A program made the translations under genes and the position numbers. Positions 40,101 through 48,187 of a DNA stretch of 64,000 nt are shown here, piece after piece (within the stretch, counting starts at the first letter, position 1; every line of letters starts with the position of its first letter). The stretch comes from Bolinopsis microptera (Eukaryota; Ctenophora; Tentaculata; Lobata; Bolinopsidae), in the NCBI RefSeq assembly GCF_026151205.1, contig NC_087084.1, forward strand, positions 2,636,845-2,700,844, read 5' to 3'. Under the pieces are notes generated by a model, which saw nothing but the letters and a program-made list of their open reading frames with translations, was not told the origin of the DNA and searched no databases.

Positions 40101-43100
40101 AATGATCACAATGATCACAATGATCACAATGATCACAATGATAATAATGATTTTTAACTTCTTTCTGATTGTCAAGAATTAGCTTTAAAAATGTTTAAAC
40201 TTTTCATGATTTGAACAAGATTGGTAGTTAGTATCTACAATGAGGTATATACGATCATTGATTATAATATTATAGCTTTCAATAATATTAGGTTTGGTGA
40301 CAAAATGATAGTTATACGATTTAAATGTGTTTGTAAGGCGGGTTTTTTGATGCTGTCCAGTATTCTAATGAAAACCATAATTAATTATTACAATTTTCTT
40401 GATCAGTCCTTGTTTTCTTTGTTAGGCTCATGTTCCAATCTCAGATATGAGAGGTAAAGCTGCTATAATCTGCTACATCCAACTTGGTAAAGAGTAATTT
40501 ACCGAAGCTTTGAGTTTGTCCACGTAACACATGTAACCACTAACCATGTAACATCAATAATTAATGTATAATTCATGATGTTGACCCGAGCTTATATTAT
40601 GACTGTTTCAGTTGTAATAATTATTCATTATTCAAGTGTAGTTCACGTAGGTATGGGGTAAGATTATTGTAACCTAAACACGAACCCTTTAAAGAACTGG
40701 TACATTTCAGAAACGTGCTCTTGCATATATTATACTAATATTATAGAGGTATTACATACATTTTTAGCAAAATGTATTAACTAAATTTAGTATGTTATGT
40801 AACCGAACATGATTACACTGAACGCTTTAAAGTCAAAATACTTACGCAACAGCAAACGCAGAGATTGTCGTTCCAACAAATGCAAACATCAAGATAGATC
40901 CAATATTCCGGAAGAAATGTTTCTGAAAATATGTAAAATATGTAAAATATGTAAAATATGTAAGTAAACAAATTGTGCTTTACAACGGCCTGAGAACCTA
41001 TCTCAGCGATGATACACAGTATTTACTTAAAATCCACGCTGATTTAGGTTCTCAGGCTGCTAACAGCCATACCGGTGTGCAATGGCTGTTAACGAGTTTA
41101 ACCTCACTGTGCATCTCACCACGTCATGCTCTATAATGTAATTTTACTGTATGGTAAACTTAACCGGAACTTGAACCGAAATCTTAAGTTGAGATCTTAT
41201 AGTTTTGGTTTATATTGTAACACTTTCAATGACAAAATAAATATTAAAACTCTTATCTTGCATGTTCTCCATGTTATGAAATTACAAAGTACAAATTATC
41301 GAGATTTTTTTCTACAGTATTTGTGTTTCAAAAATTTAAAACGTCGTCCTTCCTAACCCCACTTCCTGACGATTAGGCTTTATTTGGTAACTTGGTTCAA
41401 AGGTTGCAACATTTCGCGAAAATAAAATTCCACGGAACCAACAAAAATGATGAATATGCAACGATACCTAGATAGTAGATACTAATAAAAATATTGCTCA
41501 GGTAAAATTTTGTAGGTACAGTGCAGTTATTCCATATATAATAATCTTGCCATTTGATTCGTTTATCACAAATTCGTCAAGTAAAAACTATAAAATTGAA
41601 AGGCGTAAAATACTTTAAAGCATAAATTATTAACAGTTCAAAAGTTCAGACCTTTTTAGAGCTAAAAACTCGGGACAAATTTATAAAATATGGTAAAGAA
41701 GTTCGATAGTAACTGTTTTAAGACAATACAAACCGATGTTAGAGCTTGGTGTGAAGAAATCCTGACCTTCTTTTACACCATTGGAGACAAGGAAACAGCC
41801 CGGGGAGTAGAGGGCACCATTGGTTTTGGTAGGTTGCATATTTTAGAAATAAAATACAAAAAAGACAATACGAACCTTTTTGAGATCATATCCCGCAAAG
41901 AAGATGATAGGTGGCAGCAAGATATAGAAGAAGATCTCCGGATCAAATTGTAACTGAAAAATAGTGTTTTAGTGTTTACTAGGATATTATTATCGTCTTA
42001 TTTCTTCAAATAAATTCAATCGTATTTTGAGGTGATCCAAAAGTCCGGCCACGATTTACTTTTTAAAAACCGTACAAGATAATTCATAATTCATGCAGTA
42101 ACAAGTTTTTTGAGGTATGTATGACGTATGTGCAGTCACTAGTCATTAGATAAGAACATAACATTACTACTATAATGTTTAAGTATCTAAGTAAATATCT
42201 CTACTGAGAAGTGAGTATGCAAATGTAGAATGTAAATAATAAACTACTAAGCTATAGATTTCAAATCACTCTCCTTCATCTAATCATAAGATGGTACATG
42301 ACAATGTCGACTGCAGTACTTAAGCAGTACAGTAATTATACCATTAACAATGAACAGCGGCCAAATTTTGGGTACTGCGAGGGCTCATATTATAATTTAG
42401 TAAGCTCGTTTGTTCGAGGATATCGCCATTACCTCACCAATTAAGATGTCCTATCATTAGGTCCGATTTTCACCATGGTAAGGCGGAAAAGGTACAGGAG
42501 ACCACTTATTCCACGATGGCATCTAATATACAATGCAATTAACTGTTAATCAGATAGTTAGAGATGGTTAATTAATCGAAGGGGAAGACCGCATCTCACA
42601 TATATATTGACATTCTTCGGAAGGACACGGGGCTTGACGACAGCATGGAGATTAACAAACTCATGCTCGACAGATTTGGAAGAAAACTATCTCTGTTCGG
42701 ACGTTGAAGCCGCCCTAAGTCGAGTAAGTCGAGATGGTTAATTACGAGAGCTGTTTATCAGTTGGTATAAGGTCTACTGTTTAACTATAAGCCATAACAC
42801 TTAGCTATCACCACTTTAAAAGTTAGATTAAGTCTGTAGTACGCTACACACTTTCTTATCAGACCTTATTTGAACGGATATTAATTGGACGCTGGAGGCT
42901 CTATAGCGTTCAAATAACGTCCGATAAGGTAAACACACTCTGCTTACCGCTTCTGATAACTTGTTGATCACAACCAGTGCTGTTTCATTGTTCATCAGAG
43001 TGTCCGAGTAAGCGTACAATCTCTTTAATTTTGACGAACCGTTCGTAAACTCTGAAAAGGTAAGGAGTGAGTTTGATTGCTTTATTACAACACTGGGCCA

Positions 43101-46100
43101 GATATGCCTGTAAGTTGTAATTGTATACTCTTAAATGTTTAGCTGGATGAAAGGACATGGATGAACTACTTTATTGTTCTTAATAACGAGTCCAACGTTC
43201 AACACATCTACATTCTACAACACTTAATAAAGTTAGGTTGTGATCTAGAGCGCCGCTCTAGAGACTTGCAACCTAGACTCCCGGATCCACTCCAGTGTTT
43301 CCAGTACACAACAAAGCAGCACTATAATATGTATGTGTGTACTCAGTACACACATTTTTATTTTGTATTAATTGAATATTTTACACAACAAGTCCAAATT
43401 TCTCCAAATTTCCTTATCTTGAAAGATAGGAATGTTGCCTAACGGTCTCGAGTTTCAACAGAGTAACATGACGCTCTACATTCTTCTTCTTCTCAATTCT
43501 ATTGTACTTACAGCATAATGCATATATCTATATTATATTGGCCATGGGCGTGTGTGTGTACTGTGTGGGTAATGTGTGTTCCATTGTTTTAAATACCTTT
43601 TTGTGTACATGTTGACAATGCGTGCCACACTACACACTAGAGTGGTTCATTTTACCAAAAGTTGTTCAAATAATTAGAAATCATATCTTATTAGTTGCTC
43701 TATAGGGTCAGGAACGACCAAACAAAATTTTTTGACTCTAGTGTTCCGGATATGGTCCGCACATGCCACGCCCATTTTTATAGCGTTTCTTATACAGGTA
43801 AAATAGGGAAAATCGCATTTTTTAACATGAAAGCGTCATTTCTGTGCTTTGAGACTTTCTACTCTAATATAAATGTGATGATGGCATTTCGTTTAAACAT
43901 ATTTTCAAAACTCTGTGACCACGCCCTGGCCGTGGAGCACGCCCCTATTTCTTATACACATAAAAACACGAAAATCGCAGATTTTTAAATGATTGGATTG
44001 ATTTAGAGCTTTGAGACTTTCTACTCGAATATAAATGTGACCCAAGCATTTCGTTTGAACATGGTTTAAAATTCCTGTGACCACGCCCTATGTGCCACAC
44101 CCATATTTTTTTAACAAATTTGTACATTAATTTTATTGTTAAAAGTTATGAAAATTAACTACACACTGTGTAGTGTGGCACGCATTGTCAACATGTACAC
44201 AAAAAGGTATTTAAAACAATGGAACACACATTACCCACACAGTACACACACACGCCCATGGCCAATATAATATAGATATATGCATTATGCTGTAAGTACA
44301 ATAGAATTGAGAAGAAGAAGAATGTAGAGCGTCATGTTACTCTGTTGAAACTCGAGACCGTTAGGCAACATTCCTATCTTTCAAGATAAGGAAATTTGGA
44401 GAAATTTGGACTTGTTGTGTAAAATATTCAATTAATACAAAATAAAAATGTCTGTATAAATAATATTACATCTAGAAAGGACATTGGTTATGCAATTATG
44501 ATACCATAAACCAGAGAAGATCTTCGTTATACCCATATTATGAGGATAAAGATGAAAATCTTGTCAGTTGATTTAAAATAATTTCTTTGTATCAATAAGC
44601 AGCTCCTCTGAAGTGATAAAGTCTATACACAGTTGTAGTGTACTATGTACTATGTACTATGTACTATGTACTATGTACTATGTACTATGTACTATGTACT
44701 ATGTACTATGTACTATGAACATTGTACAATGATACAACGTCAATATTCACGTGCACATTATAAATTTATACAGTTCCATCGATGCGCGTGTGCTAACGTG
44801 CACGTGCCAGTGGCACAACGTTGCCTGTTGGCGCCCCCCCCCCCCTCCTCCCGCTGAAAAAGCACCCCCCTGTTGGCGCGCCCCTCCCCTTTTGACGCCC
44901 CTCCCTAAAATTGAACAAATTAGATGATTTTAGAGGATACGCCAGTAAAATCCCAGTTTTGCTAGTACGGTAGTTAATTTTTTTTAATTGTCCCCCTCCT
45001 AAGTCAGTAAGTCCTAAGAGGGCCCCCCAGGAGGAAACGATGTAAGGGTCGATATATTTTAATGTTACCATGGGTGGCAAGTCCCCATTCATCGTAGTCC
45101 GATAGTTTCACTGCATCCTTAATCCTAATATTAACATTTTAGTACTTTTTTTTAATAAATAATATTTTAGTCCTTCAGTAGCGTTATGTGTAATGTGTAG
45201 TTACCTGTTGTGATGTAGTAGGGTAAGGTCTCCTCTGAGAAGTTGTAGGTAACTTTGTCACATGTTCCGATCCTGGGACTTCTTACCTCGCTGATAGACA
45301 CTCCCACCAACTTTATTATCAGTCCCGCGACAACACCTGATAAATTGTATCATAATATCGTTTTATTAATATTATTATTATCAGCCTTCCATTACCCAAG
45401 CACCAATGAAGTTCCTAGGAATGTACATGTATGTAGATCTTGAGGTGAAGGAAATTCGGTCCATGATTAAGAAGAAGTTAGAGGACCTTTTAGAAACTAC
45501 ATCTAATGATGAAATCACCGGTCCAATGAAGGCGTGGGTGTATAAACACCTCATCATTAGTAAGATGTCATGGGGGTTTACTGTTTATAACCTACCCATC
45601 ACATTTGTGAGAGAGCTTGAGGCACTGTGTAACAGATACCTTAAGAAGTGGCTAGGGATTGCGCATCCTTGCACCACCACCGTCCTCTACAGGAGTAGAG
45701 ACCAGAAAGGATTGCAGCTGAAAAACATCTGCACTGAGTACAAAGTCATCCAACTTATTAAGGGACACCAACTTTGTAACTCTAGTGACCCCTACATAAA
45801 AAAAGTGTACTCTAACCATAAGGCTATTGCAGACACACAGAAGATGTGGTCTTATCCCAAAGAGCTGAAAGACCGTCAGCGCCAACTTTACTTCCAAGAG
45901 TTAGTTGGAAAACCTGCAGTTGGTACAACTGGCCTCGGTTATGGGACAAGATATGAGGACACATCAGAGAGGAAACTGCTAACCAACATGGTGAGGACCT
46001 TTGATGAAGAGACACTTATTTGTTCACTTTTTGACAAAAAGCGGCAAAACCTCTTTCTCACATGGGAAAATACAATGACATTCGACACCACGTGGAATAA

Positions 46101-47603
46101 CCTGATCTATCAACTTAGTCCGGAACTGTTAAACTTTCATGTCAATGCTATCCATGACACTGCGTCAACACCTAGCAACCTAAAGCTTTGGAATAAAGCC
46201 GTTTCAGGAAACTGTAAACTCTGCAGCAAACAAGGGACACTTAATCATATCCTCACGTTCTGCAAGGTTGCACTAAGACAGGGACGTTTCAACTGGCGCC
46301 ATGATCAGGTCCTACGTGAAATCATGAAAACTGTTTCATCACAGATTGACGAGTTTAATTCCGACATCGCCAAGGAATCGAAGAGGGCACCGTCGGTCTT
46401 TCACAAGGCAGGCAATAAGCGCGAGAAGGTTACCTTAGCTGACCCAACTCATCATAAGACCCAAAGATATTTCTTTTCAGATGCCAACGACTGGAAGATA
46501 ATATTTGATGAGGATGAGAGACAGAGGAACTTCCCGCAGCACATTGCAGCTACACCACTAAGACCTGATGTAGTGATCTATTCAGATAAAGCAAAGAAGG
46601 TTTATATAATGGAGCTGACTTGTGGAAATGAGCAGAACTTTGCTGATCAAGAGAAGCGAAAGATGAAGAGATATCAGCAGCTGACAGAAGAGATAGAAGC
46701 CAACGGATGGGCTTGCAAGCTCCAGACAGTAGAAGTGGGAGCTCGAGGCATTTACAACTATAGCCTCCCAACATTTATGAACCACCTGAACGTAAAGAAC
46801 AAAGAGAAGAAGAAGGCCTGCCTGAAGATCGCTGAGATCAGCCTGAGGGCATCGTATACCATCTATTTGTCCAGAAACACTACCATATGGACAGATGATT
46901 GGGAGTTAGTCAAGAGACCAGTAATAGCATAGTAGGAGCGTAGAATGTTTGGGCCCAGAAAAACATGTTTAATACCGCTATGAACCCGTCATAAGCCGGG
47001 GACTACTATGAAAATGATGATGCTGTGTTGTTGAAAGACCTTCGACCAATCAAAGATGTACTTCATCACGCCAAGCAGTTATGCTTGTAGGTGAATATAC
47101 ACTTATAGAGTACAACAACTTTATAACACTCCCATATTGAGAAAAGTATCATTAATTTGTCTTTAAAAGTTGTCATCAAGTTGTCATAATGTTATCATAA
47201 AGTTATCATAACGCTATCATAAAGTTATCATAAAATTATCATAAAGTTATCATAAAGTTTTCATAAAGTTATCACAAAGTTATCGCACGATTACTATAAA
47301 TTCACTACACGTTTGGCTTATAACACAACCGCCCAGTTACCCACCATAAACCAACGAGATAGCAGGAAGTGTGATGAACCTAACATGACATCTCTTAACC
47401 ACATACAGTGTAACAGTAGACACGAACAGCAACCCCACAACTATGAGCAGGAGCACGGCTAGCTGACGTGAAGCAATACCCACTACATCTGTTTCAGAGT
47501 CTGCCAGGTTGGTGTAACCAATGAGTACCTCCGCGTAGTCGGGTACTGTGGAGTAGGAGGAGGAGAGTAGGTCTGGAGACAAACCCTCTGGAGACGAACC
47601 CAT
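16073..47603 (-). CDS. Na+/H+ exchanger, NHE6/7/9 (SLC9A6/7/9)-like, multi-exon, 3' end not found
   Basis: Antiporter exchanging luminal H+ for Na+/K+ in endosomal-type membranes (family knowledge). Exons in transcript order are 47603-47345, 45336-45205, 43051-42948, 41953-41876, 40922-40846, 22431-22322, 21512-21407, 21219-21101, 17045-16923, 16637-16425 and 16174-16073. All have GT/AG borders and compatible phases, giving about 474 residues. Visible motifs are [27 protein letters not shown], the ion-site motif [14 protein letters not shown] and [18 protein letters not shown]. The family is usually 600-700 residues; the last core helices (the LRGA region) and cytosolic tail are missing. The 18.4-kb intron between 40846 and 22431 contains two TRPC-like genes on the other strand. 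Two alternatives exist: a different 5' end at 57.6-57.9 kb and duplicated exons at 18.6-20.9 kb. Confidence 0.88.
16312..16445. repeat. 68-bp tandem duplication across an exchanger splice donor
   Basis: ACTAATAATAAACTATTAGC through the sequence CTTACCGATAGCAAGGAATG occurs twice in tandem, and the same doublet occurs in copy B (18830-18990). On the minus strand the downstream repeat supplies a second copy of the exon end plus a GTAAGA donor inside the intron, so a decoy donor is present. Confidence 0.75.
16425..16637 (-). CDS. exchanger exon (copy A), [13 protein letters not shown] segment
   Basis: A 213-bp exon with acceptor ATTCCAG above 16637 and donor GTAAGA below 16425. It encodes [20 protein letters not shown], then [20 protein letters not shown] and FIVCSFLAI. 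This closely follows the NHE6/7/9 signature with HYT and FLAENFIFSYMGL. The frame is intact, unlike its duplicate at 18971-19180. Confidence 0.92.
16853..16918. repeat. 10-bp minisatellite ATAATGACGC/T
   Basis: About six units of ATAATGACGCAT type lie in the intron just after the donor of the exon at 16923-17045. A shorter version follows the duplicate exon at about 20755-20810. Confidence 0.85.
16923..17045 (-). CDS. exchanger exon (copy A), [17 protein letters not shown] segment
   Basis: A 123-bp exon with acceptor ACTGTCAG and donor GTATGT. It encodes [12 protein letters not shown], then [20 protein letters not shown] and EAAGFTG, matching the NHE6/7/9 stretch [20 protein letters not shown]. 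The downstream intron edge is locally duplicated (17002-17064 and 17065-17125). Confidence 0.9.
18638..18738 (-). pseudogene. duplicate of exchanger VARLVN exon, 1-bp deletion
   Basis: 101 bp against 102 bp in copy A. One base of the C-run (GGGGG in A, GGGG here, plus strand near 18710) is lost, shifting the frame. Both splice signals persist. Confidence 0.85.
18971..19180 (-). pseudogene. duplicate of exchanger HYT exon, three 1-bp deletions
   Basis: 210 bp against 213 bp in copy A. Single bases are missing near 19005, 19050 and 19057, so about 25 residues in the middle are read in wrong frames (the [11 protein letters not shown] helix is lost) while the overall frame is restored. Splice signals are kept. 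Confidence 0.85.
19341..20715. mobile_element. 1.4-kb TIR element inserted in a duplicated intron
   Basis: Begins CTAGGCTATCC and ends GGATAGCCTAG. TTTAAA flanks both sides (19335-19340 and 20716-20721), and copy A at about 16807-16816 shows the empty site GTTTAAAATC. Subterminal regions share TATCTGTTTATCTAGATAAA and CCGATAA words in inverted orientation. The interior holds imperfect tandem repeats of about 60-66 bp built from GTTTTGAAGAGAACTGGT and GTTCTTAGGAGAAG (about 19840-19975 and 20256-20530), interrupted by a SINE. No transposase frame. Confidence 0.82.
19986..20255 (+). mobile_element. tRNA-derived SINE, about 270 bp, with 11-bp TSD
   Basis: The head GTGGTGTAGTGGTAACACG (A box) and GGGTTCAAATCC (B box) resemble a tRNA-Gly. 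A body of about 200 bp follows and ends in a TTGTTG-type tail. ATGTTCTCAGG flanks both ends (19975-19985 and 20256-20266). It is inserted inside the internal tandem repeat of the 19341-20715 element. Confidence 0.82.
20816..20938 (-). CDS. exchanger exon (copy B), [17 protein letters not shown] segment
   Basis: Same length, frame and protein as the copy A exon at 16923-17045, with acceptor TGTTAG and donor GTACGT. Being intact and nearer the upstream exon at 21101, it could be the one used, joined to the copy A exon at 16637 by skipping the two broken copy B exons; phases allow this. Confidence 0.8.
21101..21219 (-). CDS. exchanger exon, [20 protein letters not shown]
   Basis: A 119-bp exon with acceptor CCCCAG and donor GTAAGT. 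It encodes [20 protein letters not shown] followed by [13 protein letters not shown], matching the SSIVAYQP..GSFTMGAVTG region of NHE6/7/9. Confidence 0.9.
21407..21512 (-). CDS. exchanger exon with ion-site motif [10 protein letters not shown]
   Basis: A 106-bp exon with acceptor ATTTCAG and donor GTGAGT. It encodes [20 protein letters not shown] followed by [16 protein letters not shown]. The Glu and Asp of FGES.NDAV are the conserved transport residues of the NHE family; VDLYAL is characteristic of the NHE6/7/9 branch. Confidence 0.94.
22322..22431 (-). CDS. exchanger exon, [12 protein letters not shown]
   Basis: A 110-bp exon with acceptor TCTTTCAG and donor GTATAT. It encodes [19 protein letters not shown] and then [16 protein letters not shown], matching DCLFFGAIISATDP of NHE6/7/9. 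An almost perfect 52-bp-arm hairpin sits 47 bp upstream in the intron. Confidence 0.92.
22479..22600. repeat. long hairpin, 52-bp arms, 19-base loop
   Basis: 22479-22530 is the reverse complement of 22550-22600 except for one T in a T-run. AGAAAAGGGAAT flanks the hairpin at about 22436 and 22601, suggesting a local duplication event. Confidence 0.9.
22601..24117. other. intronic stretch without recognised genes
   Basis: Lies inside the large exchanger intron. Only small repeats are seen, such as a TAGCACATTT cluster at 23055-23100 and a palindromic ATATATATACCGGG / GGTATATATAT at about 23919-23945. Confidence 0.5.
24118..24660 (+). repeat. minisatellite, about 18-20-bp units GTGTAGTAGTGTTAGTTG
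   Basis: Around 27 units of GTGTAGTAGTGTTAGTTGNG with one- to three-base length variation. The frames through it read only as Val/Leu-rich repeats and are not genes. Confidence 0.93.
24779..25092 (+). repeat. satellite of 7-bp CTGTGTA units with an embedded 9-bp CAGTGTACC block
   Basis: Heptamers CTGTGTA flank a central run of nonamers CAGTGTACC (about 24828-24892). Followed by a unique-looking tail (CACTGAACTTATATTATTAT) that also follows the second array. Confidence 0.95.
25093..25174. repeat. array-flanking block, copy 1
   Basis: The block CACTGAACTTATATTATTAT through CCTCCACTAAATG is repeated at 26221-26304 with three or four differences, showing that array plus flank was duplicated as a unit. 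Confidence 0.9.
25186..26220 (+). repeat. second CTGTGTA/CAGTGTACC satellite array, split by a TIR element
   Basis: The array starts at about 25186 and resumes at 25835 after the insertion at 25210-25834. It again contains nonamer blocks (about 25919-25965 and 25983-26015) inside heptamers. Confidence 0.93.
25210..25834. mobile_element. hAT-like TIR element inserted in the satellite
   Basis: Ends are TAAGAACCGACCG and CGGTCGGTTCCTA. The 8-bp GTACTGTG is present on both sides (25202-25209 and 25835-25842), although in a heptamer array this duplication is weak evidence alone. Subterminal regions are packed with CCGGTCCGGT words in both orientations. No convincing transposase is present. Confidence 0.72.
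26221..26304. repeat. array-flanking block, copy 2
   Basis: Second copy of 25093-25174. Beyond it, 26305-27617 holds no recognised gene, only a five-unit CATAGTAACC repeat at about 26453-26500. Confidence 0.88.
27618..29792 (+). repeat. 42-bp minisatellite, about 52 units
   Basis: The unit begins GTGGGACAGTGTTGTAATGG and ends GTATATACCAG, 42 bp, with a few common variants (TACAAGG/TACACGG, ATATACC/AAATATC, GGTGG/GGATGG). Because 42 is divisible by three, frames stay open for up to 455 codons reading [14 protein letters not shown] repeats. I regard these as a by-product rather than a gene. The array lies inside the exchanger intron. Confidence 0.95.
29793..31190 (+). repeat. segmental duplication copy 1, noisy
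   Basis: Aligns with 31365-33060 over more than 1 kb, starting at CACCTGTTC and including GCATGCAGT, GACGCTGTTACTG and TTTGACAGCATCTTGC. Differences are dominated by small indels, and fragments resembling the 42-bp satellite (TATACCAGGTGGGACA near 30340) appear where copy 2 has a different but alignable sequence. Confidence 0.75.
30990..31190 (+). pseudogene. truncated 5' fragment of a TRPC-like gene
   Basis: Corresponds to the start of the gene at 32858: it keeps DEVELTT, YDLD and NGKI and has GTTTCTCGCAGAAATGG, with several indels. It stops at a TGA after about 60 codons. The base pattern CTCGCAG matches the second TRPC gene (37247) rather than the first (CTGGCAG). Confidence 0.7.
31365..32760 (+). 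repeat. segmental duplication copy 2, 5' flank of first TRPC-like gene
   Basis: Counterpart of copy 1. It additionally holds a copy of the 155-bp dispersed repeat (32293-32452) that copy 1 lacks, so that insertion is younger than the duplication or was lost in copy 1. Confidence 0.75.
32293..32452 (+). repeat. dispersed repeat of about 155 bp (copy 3)
   Basis: Starts CTGCAGTGACTGAGAATTGA as in 14803-14957 and 17361-17522, with a handful of differences. Confidence 0.85.
32768..32838 (+). repeat. 11-bp repeat CTCGTTAGTAA just upstream of a start codon
   Basis: Five to six units of CTCGTTAGTAA or CTCGTTGAGTAA end about 20 bp before the first ATG of the TRPC-like gene at 32858. Confidence 0.85.
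32858..35483 (+). CDS. TRPC-like cation channel 1 (three coding exons)
   Basis: Predicted tetrameric plasma-membrane cation channel. Exons 32858-34639, 34796-34978 and 35163-35483 join in phase 0 to about 761 residues. In order: ankyrin-type repeats near residues 87-145 ([15 protein letters not shown]), the TRPC N-terminal region ([31 protein letters not shown]), S1-S5 in residues about 290-550, the pore near 571-594 with [10 protein letters not shown] (TRPC pores carry LFWSIFGL), S6 with [15 protein letters not shown], then [12 protein letters not shown], the TRP-box-like EWKFAR motif of TRPC. The tail is basic. The start is uncertain between ATG 32858 and 32888. AATAAA signals lie at about 35565 and 35719. 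It sits in the exchanger intron on the opposite strand and is a tandem paralogue of 36862-39877. Confidence 0.9.
35562..35720. repeat. dispersed repeat, copy in 3' flank of the first channel gene
   Basis: TAAACTAATTACAACACTAC and then GCGGGCATATCCTGT / AACCCAGGATGCAC recur in whole or part at about 53506-53540, 56415-56515 and 57210-57300. Not coding. 35721-36860 otherwise holds no recognised feature. Confidence 0.8.
36862..39877 (+). CDS. TRPC-like cation channel 2 (four coding exons)
   Basis: Exons 36862-38847, 38993-39175, 39364-39533 and 39751-39877 join to about 821 residues. A charged extension of about 100 residues precedes the region shared with channel 1. Then come ankyrin-type repeats (SPLIMAA, SPLTIAA at about 160-200), the TRPC region ([31 protein letters not shown]), six helices, the pore [11 protein letters not shown]6 with [15 protein letters not shown], and [12 protein letters not shown] as TRP box. 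Introns 1 and 2 sit at the same positions and phase as in channel 1; the tail has one extra intron. A 170-bp stretch of exon 1 (37174-37343) is almost identical to channel 1 although the rest has diverged. Ion selectivity cannot be read from sequence. Confidence 0.92.
39917..40153 (+). repeat. 9-bp minisatellite ATGATAACT
   Basis: About 18 units of ATGATAACT grade into ATGATAACA and ATGATCACA. It starts 40 bp after the stop of TRPC-like gene 2. Frames through it (MITMIT...) are artefacts of the unit length. Confidence 0.95.
40846..40922 (-). CDS. exchanger exon, [11 protein letters not shown]
   Basis: A 77-bp exon with acceptor TTTTCAG and donor GTAAGT. It encodes [25 protein letters not shown], matching KRHFFRNLGSILAYAFLGT of NHE6/7/9. 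The next exon is 18.4 kb away at 22431. Confidence 0.92.
41876..41953 (-). CDS. exchanger exon, [16 protein letters not shown]
   Basis: A 78-bp, 26-codon exon with acceptor TTTTTCAG and donor [26 protein letters not shown] and GYDLKK match the highly conserved NHE segment [20 protein letters not shown]. It lies entirely under an unrelated plus-strand frame (41690-41953). Confidence 0.93.
42948..43051 (-). CDS. exchanger exon, variable luminal loop
   Basis: A 104-bp exon with acceptor CTTTTCAG and donor GTAAGC. It encodes [20 protein letters not shown] and ends VVINKLSEA. It is not conserved in sequence, but it converts phase 1 of the preceding exon to phase 0 of the following one exactly, and it corresponds in place to the variable loop before FDPE in NHE6/7/9. 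NGS is a potential N-glycosylation site. Confidence 0.75.
43352..44451. mobile_element. 1.1-kb element with near-identical 285-bp terminal inverted repeats
   Basis: 43352-43640 is nearly the exact reverse complement of 44166-44451 (it starts ACATTTTTATTTTG). The 525-bp centre carries two or three imperfect tandem units of about 130-160 bp, each with TTTGAGACTTTCTACTC and GTGACCACGCCC. No transposase is present. A perfect palindrome (TGTGTGTACTCAGTACACAC) abuts the left end. No clear TSD. It lies in an exchanger intron. Confidence 0.8.
44639..44707 (+). repeat. 7-bp satellite ACTATGT
   Basis: About ten units of TACTATG. Like the 24.8-kb array it is a heptamer, but with a different unit. Confidence 0.95.
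44808..45117. mobile_element. composite MITE remnants
   Basis: 44808 begins CAGTGGCACAACGTTGCC. The first 130 bp align with the reverse complement of the hAT-like MITE at 62422-62670 (shared CCCTCCCTAAAATTGAACAA and GATTTTAGAGGATAC), with long C runs. 45050-45117 is the centre of the 15762-15918 family in reverse orientation. The right terminal repeat is not recognisable. Confidence 0.65.
45205..45336 (-). CDS. exchanger exon, [16 protein letters not shown]
   Basis: A 132-bp exon with acceptor TTATCAG and donor GTAACT. It encodes [20 protein letters not shown] and then [20 protein letters not shown], the second helix and following loop of the exchanger. It accepts phase 1, which both candidate first exons (47345-47603 and 57594-57736) supply. 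Confidence 0.85.
45375..46932 (+). mobile_element. R2/NeSL/HERO-type LINE, 5'-truncated, with endonuclease ORF
   Basis: The 508-codon frame from ATG 45406 begins in the region after the reverse transcriptase palm ([19 protein letters not shown]). It then has a CCHC zinc knuckle [17 protein letters not shown] near residues 271-287, and a restriction-like endonuclease near residues 385-405 with the signature RPDVVI followed by MELT (R/K-PD-X12-14-E). That layout defines LINEs of the RLE group (R2, NeSL, HERO; family knowledge). The reverse transcriptase itself is absent, as expected for 5' truncation on insertion. The remaining frame has no stop or shift, suggesting a fairly recent insertion. 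The 3' UTR probably runs to about 47030. It lies in an exchanger intron, opposite strand. Confidence 0.85.
47168..47285. repeat. 11-bp repeat AAAGTTATCAT
   Basis: About ten units of AAAGTTATCAT lie just downstream (gene direction) of the exchanger exon at 47345-47603. Confidence 0.88.
47345..47603 (-). CDS. exchanger first exon, divergent form (start codon at 47603)
   Basis: ATG at 47603. About 47 polar residues ([15 protein letters not shown]...) precede a helix [20 protein letters not shown], then [19 protein letters not shown]. Position and ending match the NHE first helix plus RVRFLHETGLAMIYG, but HETG is replaced by TLPA. The phase-1 donor GTGGGT follows TAT-G; the nearby GTAACT would give the wrong phase. 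It is a divergent alternative to 57594-57736. Confidence 0.75.
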
Positions 47604-48187
47604 CTTCAGGTGGAGGTTAGCTACTGATGGTTCCCTGGTTATCTACTCTTACAGAGCTCTCCTTTGACACTCTTTAGACACTCTTTAGATACTTTCTTTA
47701 GTCTTTCAAAGTTTGGGGTGACTCTATAGTTGATAGACTTTGGAAACTCTAACCTCAAAATGAAAACTACCACCAGAACAAAGAATCAGAAAAACGGTTA
47801 TCAGGTGATTACGAGAACTGTTATTTGCTGTCTCAACGATTATAAACCAGATTTATCTAATAATTAGGGCTCATTATGTCTTATAAGGCTTTAACAAGTT
47901 ATTAGCAAAAATGCAGCTGTCCCTGCTCCCTTTCCCCAGTAGACAGTAGACACAAGTCCTCCAATTGTCCGGTATGAGTTGTGGCCAGCTTAGTAGTACC
48001 AGACAGTTGGCTGGTGGATCAAGCAATCTAGAGTAAAACAACTTATAACATAACAAGCAAGTACCACAAGGTCACATCTTGTACGGTGGTATATGAAATG
48101 TTAGCCTAGTACAGCACGTTGATAATTATAACATGATCTGTAAGCACAGTGTGGATCTGACTAACATCGGGGGCAGCCTGTTATAAT

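Noticed and set aside
39922-40182. MITMITMIT... frame after TRPC-like gene 2
   Set aside because: Nonamer minisatellite; the gene already ends at 39877.
41690-41953. 87-codon plus-strand frame with ATG and downstream AATAAA
   Set aside because: It is antisense to the exchanger exon at 41876-41953, whose [16 protein letters not shown] motif and splice sites are far stronger evidence.
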